A DNA stretch of 39,862 bases from contig QNBE01000004.1 of the NCBI GenBank assembly GCA_003645615.1, positions 1-39,862 of the forward strand, read 5' to 3'. Positions 8,701-17,207 of the stretch are shown in pieces. The position numbers and the translations under genes were made by a program. The notes beneath the pieces were generated by a model. It saw only the letters and a program-made list of their open reading frames with translations, was not told where the DNA came from and searched no databases. Source of the DNA: Caldifarciminota bacterium. Lineage in GTDB: Bacteria; Hydrothermota; Tepidihabitantia; B36-G15. How positions within the stretch are numbered: the stretch's first letter is position 1; every line of letters starts with the position of its first letter.

Positions 8701-8821
8701 CTTTCTTCACCTTCGTGATCCTGCCGATCCGAGGGTATATCACTCTGATGATTCTACCGATTCGAGGCTCCAAGACCCTCGTGATTCGGCCAATCCTGCG
8801 TTCTTCATCCTGAGTAACCAT
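8684..8821 (-). CDS. 45-aa RIG-repeat microprotein (copy 1), missing from ORF track
   Basis: ATG at 8821: MVTQDEERRIGRITRVLEPRIGRIIRVIYPRIGRITKVKKDGGKG*; three 11-aa repeats RIGRI(T/I)(R/K)V with different synonymous codons; 17-nt overlaps with hdrB (upstream) and the copy-1 protease-fold gene (downstream). Confidence 0.7.
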   Translation of the reverse strand: MVTQDEERRIGRITRVLEPRIGRIIRVIYPRIGRITKVKKDGGKG

Positions 8822-9674
8822 CCCCGATCTTCTCCCTCAGGTAGGGTTCAACTGGAACCTTATTGGTGGTGAAGCTGATCCTTTCCAAGCCAAGGAAAAG
8901 GGCAAGGAGCTGGGTGAAGTAGAAGACCGGGATCGGCTCAAGCCCCTCCTTTTTGAGTTCGGCCTGAAACTTATCCAGATTATAGTGGCAGAGGGGACAG
9001 GAGGTGGCTATCGCCTCCGCACCAAGCCTTTTCACCCCCTCAATGATCCTCCTGACCGCAGCCAAGGTGGCATCCCGGTTCACTAAAACCAGGTAGGAAC
9101 CACAACACTCTACTTTATGGGGAGAATCAATAACCTCGATCCCGAGGGAGGAGAGGAAATGGTTTAGAATCATCGGATTCTCTTGATCATCGAGTCCGAT
9201 TTCCCGCTGGGGCCTTAAGAGGTAACAGCCGTAGTAGGGAGCCACCTTGAGCTTAGAGAGATCCTTCTTTTGATATTGCGCCAATCGATCAAAACCGACA
9301 TCATCCCTCAGAACCTCTAAGAGATGGAGGACTTTCTGATCACCCCGATAGTTCTCATTCAGAAAATCATTCAAGAGGTCGAGCTTCTCCTTATCATTGT
9401 TCACCGCATAATTCACCCGTTTCAGAACATGGTAGCAGAAGGAACAGAGTGTCACCAGATCGAGCCCCTCATTCTTGGCCTTGGCCAGAACCCGGAAAGG
9501 AGCAATGAGGGGGATCTTGTGATCCTGGGATTGGGGATAGATCGCACCACAACAGTACCAGTGGGGAAGCTCAACCAGCTCAATACCGAGGGCCTGGCAT
9601 GATCTTCGGGCCGAATCATCAAAATCCTTCGCTTTGTTATAAAGGGTGCAGCCGGGATAGTAAGAGTATCTCAT
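8805..9674 (-). CDS. hdrB: Heterodisulfide reductase subunit B (two CCG domains)
   Basis: MRYSYYPGCTLYNKAKDFDDSARRSCQALGIELVELPHWYCCGAIYP ... VECCGSYL...TSCPLCHYNLD. Confidence 0.93.
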   Translation of the reverse strand: MRYSYYPGCTLYNKAKDFDDSARRSCQALGIELVELPHWYCCGAIYPQSQDHKIPLIAPFRVLAKAKNEGLDLVTLCSFCYHVLKRVNYAVNNDKEKLDLLNDFLNENYRGDQKVLHLLEVLRDDVGFDRLAQYQKKDLSKLKVAPYYGCYLLRPQREIGLDDQENPMILNHFLSSLGIEVIDSPHKVECCGSYLVLVNRDATLAAVRRIIEGVKRLGAEAIATSCPLCHYNLDKFQAELKKEGLEPIPVFYFTQLLALFLGLERISFTTNKVPVEPYLREKIGDGYSG

Positions 9675-10063
9675 TTAGAATACTTATTGAAACCGCTGAC
9701 GATTCCCATCGGTGGACATTCGGTGAGAAGCTCCTGATCGATGGTGAGTGGATTGAGATAATCATATTTTTCTCGAAGCCGGATCTCACGAAGCGCTTCC
9801 ATCACCTCCGGGATCTTAATCCCTCGTGGACAACGGACCTTGCAGGTAAGACATGTAGCACAAAACCATGGGCTGTTAGCCTTCAGGACATCTTCAATCC
9901 CGAGCTGGATCGATCTCATCACCATATTGGGGATGAGATCCATATAAGGGGCAAACGGACAACTGGCTGAGCACCGGCCACATTGATAGCAGCTAAGAAG
10001 ATCTTCTCCCGAGATCTCCAGAATTCGCTCCCGTAGGGGAGACCAGACCTTAACCTTAAGCAT
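9671..10063 (-). CDS. hdrC: Heterodisulfide reductase subunit C (two 4Fe-4S motifs)
   Basis: CYQCGRCSASCPFAPYMD and CATCLTCKVRCPRGIKIPEVMEALR; overlaps hdrB start by 4 nt. Confidence 0.92.
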   Translation of the reverse strand: MLKVKVWSPLRERILEISGEDLLSCYQCGRCSASCPFAPYMDLIPNMVMRSIQLGIEDVLKANSPWFCATCLTCKVRCPRGIKIPEVMEALREIRLREKYDYLNPLTIDQELLTECPPMGIVSGFNKYSK

Positions 10064-10091
10064 GTTAAAAAATTATCCACCTTCCTAAAAA

Positions 10092-10097
10092 TGTCAA
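10092..10097 (-). promoter_or_regulatory. Putative -35 element of hdrC operon promoter
   Basis: Minus strand TTGACA at 10097-10092 upstream of hdrC; -10 element is ambiguous (GATAAT/TAATTT with non-ideal spacing). Confidence 0.4.
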
Positions 10098-10110
10098 CAA
10101 TGATTATCTG

Positions 10111-10138
10111 TTTACAGCCCTTCTTCAATGGATAAAAT
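10111..10138 (+). promoter_or_regulatory. Sigma70-type promoter for archaemetzincin gene
   Basis: TTTACA - 16 nt - TAAAAT (10133-10138), ending 6 nt before the GTG start at 10145. Confidence 0.6.
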
Positions 10139-10144
10139 TTACCT

Positions 10145-10681
10145 GTGGAGATCCTCCTTCGACCGGTATCGACTCTCGCCCCATCACTCATCAGCGATCT
10201 CATCTCAGATCTTGATGCAATCTCCCCCTGGTCCTTCACCCTTGGTCCTCCAATCCAGAACCTGAATCATGCCTACCTTCCGGATCGTGGTCAGTTCGAT
10301 GCTGATGGGATCTTAGTGCACCTGCTCAACGAGATTAATGATCAGGGGAAGGTTATCGGTCTCATCGATGTTGACCTCTGCACTCCGGTCCTCTCATTTG
10401 TCTTCGGCCGCGCCCAGCTGGGTGGTAGGGTAGCGGTAGTCTCTACCTTCCGGCTTGATAACCGTTTCTACCGGTTGAAACCAGATCCGGGGTTACTCAT
10501 CGAAAGACTGAAAAAGGAGATCATCCATGAGGCAGGCCATCTTGGTGGTCTTTATCACTGTCGGAACCGGTGGTGTGTAATGAATGCTTCGGCCTCAATC
10601 GTCAATATTGACCTCAAGGGATTCAAGTTTTGCCCGGCGTGTCTTAATTATCTGAAAGAACGGGGTAATAATGGACCGTAG
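10145..10681 (+). CDS. amzA: Archaemetzincin-like zinc metalloprotease (M54)
   Basis: IIHEAGHLGGLYHCRNRWCVMNASASIVNIDLKGFKFCPACLNYL matches the HExxHxxGxxHC...CVM...CxxC archaemetzincin signature. GTG start. Confidence 0.9.
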   Translation: MEILLRPVSTLAPSLISDLISDLDAISPWSFTLGPPIQNLNHAYLPDRGQFDADGILVHLLNEINDQGKVIGLIDVDLCTPVLSFVFGRAQLGGRVAVVSTFRLDNRFYRLKPDPGLLIERLKKEIIHEAGHLGGLYHCRNRWCVMNASASIVNIDLKGFKFCPACLNYLKERGNNGP

Positions 10682-12008
10682 ATCCAAGATACTGGTAGCC
10701 GACGATGAGGAGATCATGAGGAGATCTCTCACCGATTGGCTGGAAGAAGAAGGCTATTCCGTTCATGCGGTGCCAAACGGTCAGAGTGCCATTGAGGCGC
10801 TCGCCCGGGAAGATTGGGACGCCTTCCTGCTCGATCTGAAGATGCCCGATCTGGATGGCATCGAGGTTTTAAAGATAACCAAAAAGAAAAACCCCCAGCT
10901 TCCGGTCATTATCATCACCGCGTATGCCACGGTCGAGAGCGCAGTGGAGGCGATGAAGGAGGGAGCCTATGATTATATCGTCAAGCCCTTCAACCCTGAG
11001 GAGGTCAGCCTTATTCTCCATCGGATTGTTGAACACCAGCGATTGATTAAAGAGAATATTTCTCTCCGTAAGCGCCTTGCCCGAGAGATATTTTTTGAAG
11101 ACATCATCACCAAGGATAAGAGGATGAAGAAGGTAATCGAGATGGTCAAGACAGTGGCCAAAACCAACTCTACCGTGTTGATCTATGGTGAGAGCGGAAC
11201 CGGTAAGGAGCTCATCGCCCGTGCCATCCATAATACCTCTCCGAGAAAGGATCATCCATTTGTTGCCATCTCCTGTGGCGCTCTGCCCGAAACGCTGCTG
11301 GAAGCTGAGCTCTTTGGCTATGAGAAGGGCGCCTTTACCGGTGCAACAACCCAGACCAAAGGGAAGTTAGAGCTGGCTCACCATGGGACCCTCTTCTTGG
11401 ACGACATTGCCGATATCAGCCCCAAGACTCAGGTGGATCTCTTAAGGGTTCTCCAGGAAAGAGAATTCCGGAGATTGGGAGGGACAAAGACAATCAGGAT
11501 TGATGTCCGATTTGTCGCGGCCACCAACAGGGATCTGGAAGCAGAAGTGAAGAAAGGAAGGTTCCGGGAAGATCTCTACTATCGGCTCAAGGTGATAACC
11601 ATAAAACTCCCACCCCTTCGGGAGCGAAAAGACGATATCCCCCACCTTGTTGATCATTTCATCGAGAAATTTAACACCGAAATGGGGAAGAGGATCCTGC
11701 GTGTCTCAGCCGAAACGATGCAGATCCTGCTGAGCCATAACTGGCCCGGCAATGTGAGGGAATTGGAGAATGTGATCGAACACGCGATGGTTGTCTGCGA
11801 TCAGGAGATAATCGAACCGAAGCATCTCCCCGAGGACCTGACCAAGAAGGCCCCACCCCTCAAGACCCTCAAAGAGGTGGAACGGGAACACATCGAATCG
11901 GTCCTTAAGGCCTGCCACTGGAAGATAAGTCCTGCCGCCCGCATCCTTGGACTCAATCGGACCACCCTCTATAATAAGATAAAGGCCTACGGCCTCAAAC
12001 CGATGTAG
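10671..12008 (+). CDS. NtrC-family sigma54-dependent response regulator (REC-AAA+-Fis HTH)
   Basis: [47 protein letters not shown]-terminal [24 protein letters not shown]. Confidence 0.96.
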   Translation: MDRRSKILVADDEEIMRRSLTDWLEEEGYSVHAVPNGQSAIEALAREDWDAFLLDLKMPDLDGIEVLKITKKKNPQLPVIIITAYATVESAVEAMKEGAYDYIVKPFNPEEVSLILHRIVEHQRLIKENISLRKRLAREIFFEDIITKDKRMKKVIEMVKTVAKTNSTVLIYGESGTGKELIARAIHNTSPRKDHPFVAISCGALPETLLEAELFGYEKGAFTGATTQTKGKLELAHHGTLFLDDIADISPKTQVDLLRVLQEREFRRLGGTKTIRIDVRFVAATNRDLEAEVKKGRFREDLYYRLKVITIKLPPLRERKDDIPHLVDHFIEKFNTEMGKRILRVSAETMQILLSHNWPGNVRELENVIEHAMVVCDQEIIEPKHLPEDLTKKAPPLKTLKEVEREHIESVLKACHWKISPAARILGLNRTTLYNKIKAYGLKPM

Positions 12009-12029
12009 AAAAAATAGACATTTTTCCTA

Positions 12030-12127
12030 CGAAGATTCGAAGACTTCCTGATATTGTCTAAATTTTAAACAAATCTCCGGCTGAAAATCACGAATCTTCG
12101 GCCCGATTGTTCTGGCATCGACTTGCA
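12030..12127 (+). promoter_or_regulatory. Putative sigma54-type promoter with two upstream CGAA-N2-TTCG dyads
   Basis: CGAAGATTCG (12030-12039) and CGAATCTTCG (12091-12100) are exact reverse complements and each is itself a CGAA-N2-TTCG dyad; TGGCATCGACTTGCA at 12113-12127 resembles -24/-12 but GG-GC spacing is 9, not the canonical 10. Confidence 0.4.
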
Positions 12128-12147
12128 GTAAAAGGGTGGAGGTGTTT

Positions 12148-13152
12148 ATGAGCTGTCCCTTCTTGGAAGAAGTGGTTGTAAGATACTGTAATGCCTATCC
12201 GGTCAAGAAGTTGATCCCGGCCAGCGATTACGAGCGGACCGGGATCTGTCATGGCAATTTTCAGGAGTGTCCGATCTATAAAGAATGGCAGTCAGCCATT
12301 GGTGAAAGGGAGGATAAAATGGAAGAGAAACTCTGCATCTGGGCCAAACTTGGCGTCGTCTCCTACCGGGTTTGTACCCAGAATTATAACTGTGCCAGCT
12401 GTGAGTTCGATCAGATGATGCGTTCGGGCCGCTACGGAGAATCGGCTCTCATCCTACAGGCGATGGAGAAGCTGAAGTCTCTCCCCGCAGATCAGCGGGT
12501 ATGTCGCTATATGCTGAGCGGAGACATCTCCTACAAAATCTGTTCCAACAATTACGAATGCTGGCATTGCGAGGTCGATCAGATGATCCAGGATCGGATG
12601 GAATATCATCCCGCCTATCGGCGGAGGAAACGGCTCTACCAGCAAATTAAAGGGATCCGGCTCGCTCCGGCCCGAGCCTACACCGCCAATCATCTCTGGA
12701 TTCTGAAAACCGGAAAGGATAAGGTGAGGGTTGGAATTGATGATCTGGCCCAGTCATTACTCGGTTCCATCAGAAACTTTGAATTCCAAAACCGGAGGTT
12801 GATGATCGAAACCGAGAAAGGCAAGGTGATGATCCCCACAAACATCTCGGGCGATCGGATTGAGGTCAATCAGGTGACCAAAGACCAGCCGGAGAAGATC
12901 AATCGGGATCCCTATTGGAACTGGCTGGCGGAGATCAGAAATCCCAGGTATGAAGTAAATCTGATTGAGTGGGAAAAGGCCGAAGAATGGTTAAAAAAGG
13001 AACTGGAGGCGTTAGAAGAGTTCAGCCGTGATGAGATCGGGGTTGCCGTCTCAGATGGAGGAAAGTTTTCAAAATCGCTCCTCGCACAACTCGATCGCCA
13101 ATCCTGGCATCGAATGGTAGTCCGGTTTCTAAAGGGTGGGGAAGATAATTGA
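12148..13152 (+). CDS. Cys-rich protein with C-terminal GcvH (lipoyl)-like domain
   Basis: Two related Cys blocks, CIWAKLGVVSYRVCTQNYNCASCEFDQMM and CRYMLSGDISYKICSNNYECWHCEVDQMI, then VRVGIDDLAQSLLGSI...RIEVNQVTKDQPEKINRDPYWNWLAEI (GcvH-like). ATG at 12148 has GGAGGTG SD; ORF track GTG at 12136 lies within the likely leader. Confidence 0.75.
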   Translation: MSCPFLEEVVVRYCNAYPVKKLIPASDYERTGICHGNFQECPIYKEWQSAIGEREDKMEEKLCIWAKLGVVSYRVCTQNYNCASCEFDQMMRSGRYGESALILQAMEKLKSLPADQRVCRYMLSGDISYKICSNNYECWHCEVDQMIQDRMEYHPAYRRRKRLYQQIKGIRLAPARAYTANHLWILKTGKDKVRVGIDDLAQSLLGSIRNFEFQNRRLMIETEKGKVMIPTNISGDRIEVNQVTKDQPEKINRDPYWNWLAEIRNPRYEVNLIEWEKAEEWLKKELEALEEFSRDEIGVAVSDGGKFSKSLLAQLDRQSWHRMVVRFLKGGEDN

Positions 13153-14238
13153 GAAGGTAGTTCCCTTCCCCACTTCACTCTCGATTGAAATCCGACCGTG
13201 ATGGGCCTTAACGATCTGCTGGACGATAGATAGACCGAGGCCTATCCCGCCTTCCTTGGCCGATTTGGTAGTATAGAAAGGGTCGAAGATCTTGTCGATC
13301 TTCTCCGTAGGGATGCCTACCCCATCATCCTCCACCTCAAGGCGGACAAAACATTCACTACCTTTACGCCCTTCAGGTTTCACCCGGATGACAATATTGC
13401 CACCTTCCTTCACCGCCTGAATCGAATTGATGATAATATTAATCAGCACCTGCTGAAGTTGATTGACATCACCCAGTATCTCCGGAATTGGGCCACTCAC
13501 TTCCTTCTTCACATTGATATGCTTAATCAAGAACTGATCGCTGAGGAGGGGCAGGGTATCCTCGACCAGCCGATCGATTTTAAGCGGTCTCAGATCGGGT
13601 TCGGTCTTTCTTGAGAAGTTGAGGAGGTTCTTGACCAGACGGCCAATCCGCTGAGTCTCGCGTTCGATTAACTTGAGATCCTCCTTCCATTTTTCGAGGT
13701 CGATCTCATTCTTATCCAACTTTTTCTGAAGCAGGTGGATGTAGGTGATAATACCATTGATCGGGTTGTTGATCTCGTGAGCAACTCCAGCTGCGAGCTG
13801 GCCCAAGACCGCCAGTTTTTCCGACTGGAGAAGCTGCTCCCGCAGCATCTTCACCTCGGAGATATCCCTAAAGATGACCACCATCCCCCTGGTTTGGCCA
13901 TGGATGTCATCAAGGCGGAAGGCGGAGTAGGAGACCGCAATTGGCTTTTTTTCCTTGGAGTGAATCACCACCTCGCTCTTGTTCACTGGAACACCGGTAT
14001 TGATCACCTTGGCGAATGGACAGGAATCGCAGATCGAGGATTGGAATATCTCGTGACAGTGTCCACCAATCACATCATCATAACAGTAGCCAGTAATCCA
14101 CTCCGCCGCCTTATTAAACGAGGTTATCCGCTTCTCCATATCGATCGAAAAGACACCACCGACCATGTTCTTGAGCAACCCTTCGAGAAATGGCCTCAAG
14201 ACCGCCAGATCGAGTCCGATCAGTTCTTTCCTCGCCAT
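13129..14238 (-). CDS. PAS-domain sensor histidine kinase (NtrB-like)
   Basis: PAS region with CHEIFQSSICDSCPF; LAAGVAHEINNPINGIITYIHLL H-box; VNQLQQVLINIIINSIQA N-box; DDGVGIPTEKIDKIFDPFYTTK; GIGLGLSIVQQIV. Confidence 0.95.
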   Translation of the reverse strand: MARKELIGLDLAVLRPFLEGLLKNMVGGVFSIDMEKRITSFNKAAEWITGYCYDDVIGGHCHEIFQSSICDSCPFAKVINTGVPVNKSEVVIHSKEKKPIAVSYSAFRLDDIHGQTRGMVVIFRDISEVKMLREQLLQSEKLAVLGQLAAGVAHEINNPINGIITYIHLLQKKLDKNEIDLEKWKEDLKLIERETQRIGRLVKNLLNFSRKTEPDLRPLKIDRLVEDTLPLLSDQFLIKHINVKKEVSGPIPEILGDVNQLQQVLINIIINSIQAVKEGGNIVIRVKPEGRKGSECFVRLEVEDDGVGIPTEKIDKIFDPFYTTKSAKEGGIGLGLSIVQQIVKAHHGRISIESEVGKGTTFSIIFPTL

Positions 14239-14244
14239 CGAGAA

Positions 14245-14272
14245 ATTATATCGGTAGTTATCGGCTGGTCAA
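14245..14272 (-). promoter_or_regulatory. Sigma70-type promoter of histidine kinase gene
   Basis: Minus strand TTGACC (14272-14267) - 16 nt - TATAAT (14250-14245), followed by 6 nt then ATG (14238). Confidence 0.75.
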
Positions 14273-14284
14273 CCACGGTTGGGT

Positions 14285-14313
14285 TTGACAGAACCCGATA
14301 ATATTGGTAAACT
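14285..14313 (+). promoter_or_regulatory. Sigma70-type promoter of AhpD-like gene
   Basis: TTGACA (14285-14290) - 17 nt - TAAACT (14308-14313). Confidence 0.55.
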
Positions 14314-14340
14314 TTCCCGGTTGCTTACAAGGAGGTGTAA

Positions 14341-14880
14341 ATGGCGCGGATAAAGCAGATCAATCCCGAGGAGGCAAGTAGCTACACCCGGAAGCTCTTC
14401 AAAAGGATCAAAGAGGCCTTTGGGACCATCCCTAATATGTTCCGCTGTATGGGGAACTCCGAGATGGCCCTGGATGGTTTCCTAAGTATGAATGCCAGCT
14501 TGGGAGCAGGAAAGTTGGGACCTAAGAATATGAAATTGGTCATCCTGGCAACCTCTCAGCTGAACGACTGTGAATACTGCGCCTCGGCACACACTCAGAT
14601 GGCCAAGGATGCCGGCCTTTTGACCGATGAGGAGTGCCTCAATGCCAGAAAGCTGATCGGCTCTGATCCCAAGTCCGATGCCCTCCTGAAGTTTACCGGT
14701 CGGGTCTTCGAAACCAGGGGCAAAGTGACCGATCAGGACCTCGAGGCGATCCGTCAGGCAGGTTTCTCCGATGAGGAAATCATTGAGATTCTGGCAACGA
14801 TGGCCCTTATTACATTTGCCAACTACACCTCGAATGTCGGTGAGCCCGATCTCGACTTTCCCAAGGCACCAGAGGTATGA
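14341..14880 (+). CDS. AhpD/carboxymuconolactone decarboxylase-family protein
   Basis: NDCEYCASAHTQMAKDAGL (CxxC...H redox motif); MFRCMGNSEMALDGFLSM. Confidence 0.88.
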   Translation: MARIKQINPEEASSYTRKLFKRIKEAFGTIPNMFRCMGNSEMALDGFLSMNASLGAGKLGPKNMKLVILATSQLNDCEYCASAHTQMAKDAGLLTDEECLNARKLIGSDPKSDALLKFTGRVFETRGKVTDQDLEAIRQAGFSDEEIIEILATMALITFANYTSNVGEPDLDFPKAPEV

Positions 14881-14882
14881 GG

Positions 14883-14911
14883 TTGACAATCGAGGTTTCT
14901 TAAAATATAAT
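14883..14911 (+). promoter_or_regulatory. Perfect-consensus sigma70 promoter
   Basis: TTGACA (14883-14888) - 17 nt - TATAAT (14906-14911), followed by AAGGAGGTG and ATG 14931. Confidence 0.85.
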
Positions 14912-14930
14912 GATTTTTTAAGGAGGTGCG

Positions 14931-15482
14931 ATGAAAGTCCTCAATCTTATCCTTTTTGTCAGCAGCCTGGTCATACTTGCCTGTGTCAAGGAACCGGTCG
15001 CCATCTACGAGGATATCCCGATCATCGAAGTGACCTCCCCCTCGGCAACGGAAAAATTTCGGGTTCGGTGCTGGATCGATACCTTTCCGATCGTTGACAC
15101 CACCTATGATCACAGTTACCGCGACACCAACTATGTCAATGTGACCCTTAGGGAGCACTCGGGAAAGAAAATCCGGTTCACCTCGGTAACCGCAAGACTC
15201 TACGACCAGGAAGGAAATTATATCGGGGTGGTAGGTGAGAAGGCGCTCATCCCGCCACGCACCAATGAAAAACAAGATACGATTGTAGTGAAGGTTCCGG
15301 TAATTCTCGATGGTGGTGATGGTGAAGATCTCGATAAGGCCGACGGCAAGATCGATTATACCGGTGGGAGTGGTTATATCTCCTTTGAAGCCGAAGGTCG
15401 GGATCTCGATCACGGTCTGGAGGCCTCTTCTCTGGAAAGTTATACGCCCCTTGAGGTAACCACCTTCTTCGAAGAACGCTAA
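14931..15482 (+). CDS. Predicted lipoprotein of unknown function
   Basis: Signal peptide with lipobox-like [24 protein letters not shown]; strong promoter. Confidence 0.7.
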   Translation: MKVLNLILFVSSLVILACVKEPVAIYEDIPIIEVTSPSATEKFRVRCWIDTFPIVDTTYDHSYRDTNYVNVTLREHSGKKIRFTSVTARLYDQEGNYIGVVGEKALIPPRTNEKQDTIVVKVPVILDGGDGEDLDKADGKIDYTGGSGYISFEAEGRDLDHGLEASSLESYTPLEVTTFFEER

Positions 15483-15495
15483 GACTGGAGGTGTA

Positions 15496-16578
15496 ATGCC
15501 CAAGGTCAGGGTCGCAATAATCGGGATTGGTAATTGTGCCTCATCATTGGTTCAGGGTGTCCATTATTATCGTAATGCCAAGGAGGGTGACCTCATTCCC
15601 GGGATCATGCACGTCAATCTGGGCGGCTACCACATCCGGGACATCGAGTTTACTCTCGGTATCGATATCGATAAGAATAAGGTCGGCAAGGATCTTGCTC
15701 AGGCGATCTTCACCTATCCTAACAATACCTACCAGTTCTGCAATGTTCCCAAGCTGGGGGTGAAGGTTGTCCGGGGGATGACCCACGATGGCCTCGGTGA
15801 GTATCTCTCCAAGATTATTACCAAGGCCCCAGGGCCAACCGCCGACATCGTCCGACTCCTAAGGGAGACCAAGACCGATGTGGTAATAAACTTTCTACCG
15901 GTGGGGAGCGAAGAGGCGACCAAGTGGTATGTGGAACAGACCCTTGAAGCGGGCTGTGCCTTCATCAACTGTATCCCGGTCTTTATCGCCTCACAGAAAT
16001 ACTGGCAACGTCGGTTTAAACAGCGTGGTCTACCGGTCATCGGCGACGATATCAAATCCCAGGTTGGGGCGACCATCGTCCATCGGACCCTCACCAATCT
16101 CCTGATTGAACGGGGAGTAAAACTGGAACGCACCTCCCAACTAAATGTTGGTGGCAACACCGATTTTCTCAACATGCTGGAACGGGCCCGACTCAAATCG
16201 AAGAGGATATCGAAGACCGGTGCCGTCACCTCACTCATCCCTTATGACCTCGGTGAGGAGAACATCTATATTGGCCCTTCCGACTATGTCGCCTGGCTCA
16301 AAGACCGTAAGTGGGCCCACATTCGGCTGGAGGCCAAGACCTTCGGTGATGTCCCGCTTAATATCGAGCTGAAACTGGAGGTCTGGGATTCTCCCAATTC
16401 CGCCGGGGTTGTCATCGATGCCATCCGATGTGCCAAGCTGGCCTTAAATCATGGCCTTTCCGGGGCCCTGATTGGACCATCGAGTTACTTCATGAAGACC
16501 CCTCCCCGCCAGTTCCCGGATCATATCTGCCGTCGGAAGACGGAGCAATTCATCGCCCGTTATGGCCGGAGGCGATGA
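15496..16578 (+). CDS. Inositol-1-phosphate synthase-like protein
   Basis: [79 protein letters not shown]. Confidence 0.9.
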   Translation: MPKVRVAIIGIGNCASSLVQGVHYYRNAKEGDLIPGIMHVNLGGYHIRDIEFTLGIDIDKNKVGKDLAQAIFTYPNNTYQFCNVPKLGVKVVRGMTHDGLGEYLSKIITKAPGPTADIVRLLRETKTDVVINFLPVGSEEATKWYVEQTLEAGCAFINCIPVFIASQKYWQRRFKQRGLPVIGDDIKSQVGATIVHRTLTNLLIERGVKLERTSQLNVGGNTDFLNMLERARLKSKRISKTGAVTSLIPYDLGEENIYIGPSDYVAWLKDRKWAHIRLEAKTFGDVPLNIELKLEVWDSPNSAGVVIDAIRCAKLALNHGLSGALIGPSSYFMKTPPRQFPDHICRRKTEQFIARYGRRR

Positions 16579-17207
16579 ATCTCGGCGTGTTGGTCAGCTT
16601 TGAAGGGATTGAAGGGTCTGGAAAAACAACCCAGGCGGAGTTACTTTATCATGACCTTAAGACCAAAGGGGTGCCGGTGGTCCTCTTCCGGGATCCTGGA
16701 TCTACCGAAGTGGGAGAACGGATCCGCGCCATCCTCCTCGATCCGAAGGTGAAGATATCTCCCTGGTGTGAGCTCTTTCTCTACTTGGCCGCCAGGTCCG
16801 AACTGGTAAGATCGGCGATTATTCCCAGCCTCAAGGAGAAGAAGGTGGTCATTCTGGACCGGTTTTGCGACTCCACCTTCGCCTATCAGGCCTTTGGACG
16901 AGGACTCCCCTCCCGCCGGGTCTCGGTTATTAACAAGATTGCGACCAGGGCGATCAAGCCCAATCTCACCATCCTCGTCGATATCGAACCTACTAAGGGT
17001 TTAAAGAGGATTACCCATCCCCACGATCGGATCGAGGCAGAAGATAGGGCCTACCACCAGAAAGTGAGGGAAGGTTATCTGAGACTCGCACGCCGGGCCC
17101 GGAAACGGATTAAGGTCCTGGATGGCGATAAGCCTAAGGAGGAACTCCACCTCGAGGTGAAGGGGTTCGTCTACCCCCTCCTAAGGGAGAAAGGATATCG
17201 ACTATGA
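16575..17207 (+). CDS. tmk: Thymidylate kinase
   Basis: [21 protein letters not shown]-loop; [21 protein letters not shown] overlap with upstream stop. ORF-track start at 16428 is an upstream extension. Confidence 0.93.
   Translation: MNLGVLVSFEGIEGSGKTTQAELLYHDLKTKGVPVVLFRDPGSTEVGERIRAILLDPKVKISPWCELFLYLAARSELVRSAIIPSLKEKKVVILDRFCDSTFAYQAFGRGLPSRRVSVINKIATRAIKPNLTILVDIEPTKGLKRITHPHDRIEAEDRAYHQKVREGYLRLARRARKRIKVLDGDKPKEELHLEVKGFVYPLLREKGYRL

Noticed and set aside
4835-8821. Programmed frameshift joining each RIG small ORF to its NTG gene
   Set aside because: Frame offset differs between copies (+1 versus +2) and each NTG gene has its own ATG; no slippery heptamer recognised.
4425-8821. Toxin-antitoxin interpretation of the small ORF/NTG pair
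   Set aside because: No resemblance to a known toxin or antitoxin; embedding within a redox operon and duplication fit an accessory role better. Not excluded experimentally.
16428-16574. Upstream extension of the thymidylate kinase ORF
   Set aside because: Lies inside the inositol-1-phosphate synthase-like gene; the ATGA overlap start at 16575 fits the P-loop N-terminus.
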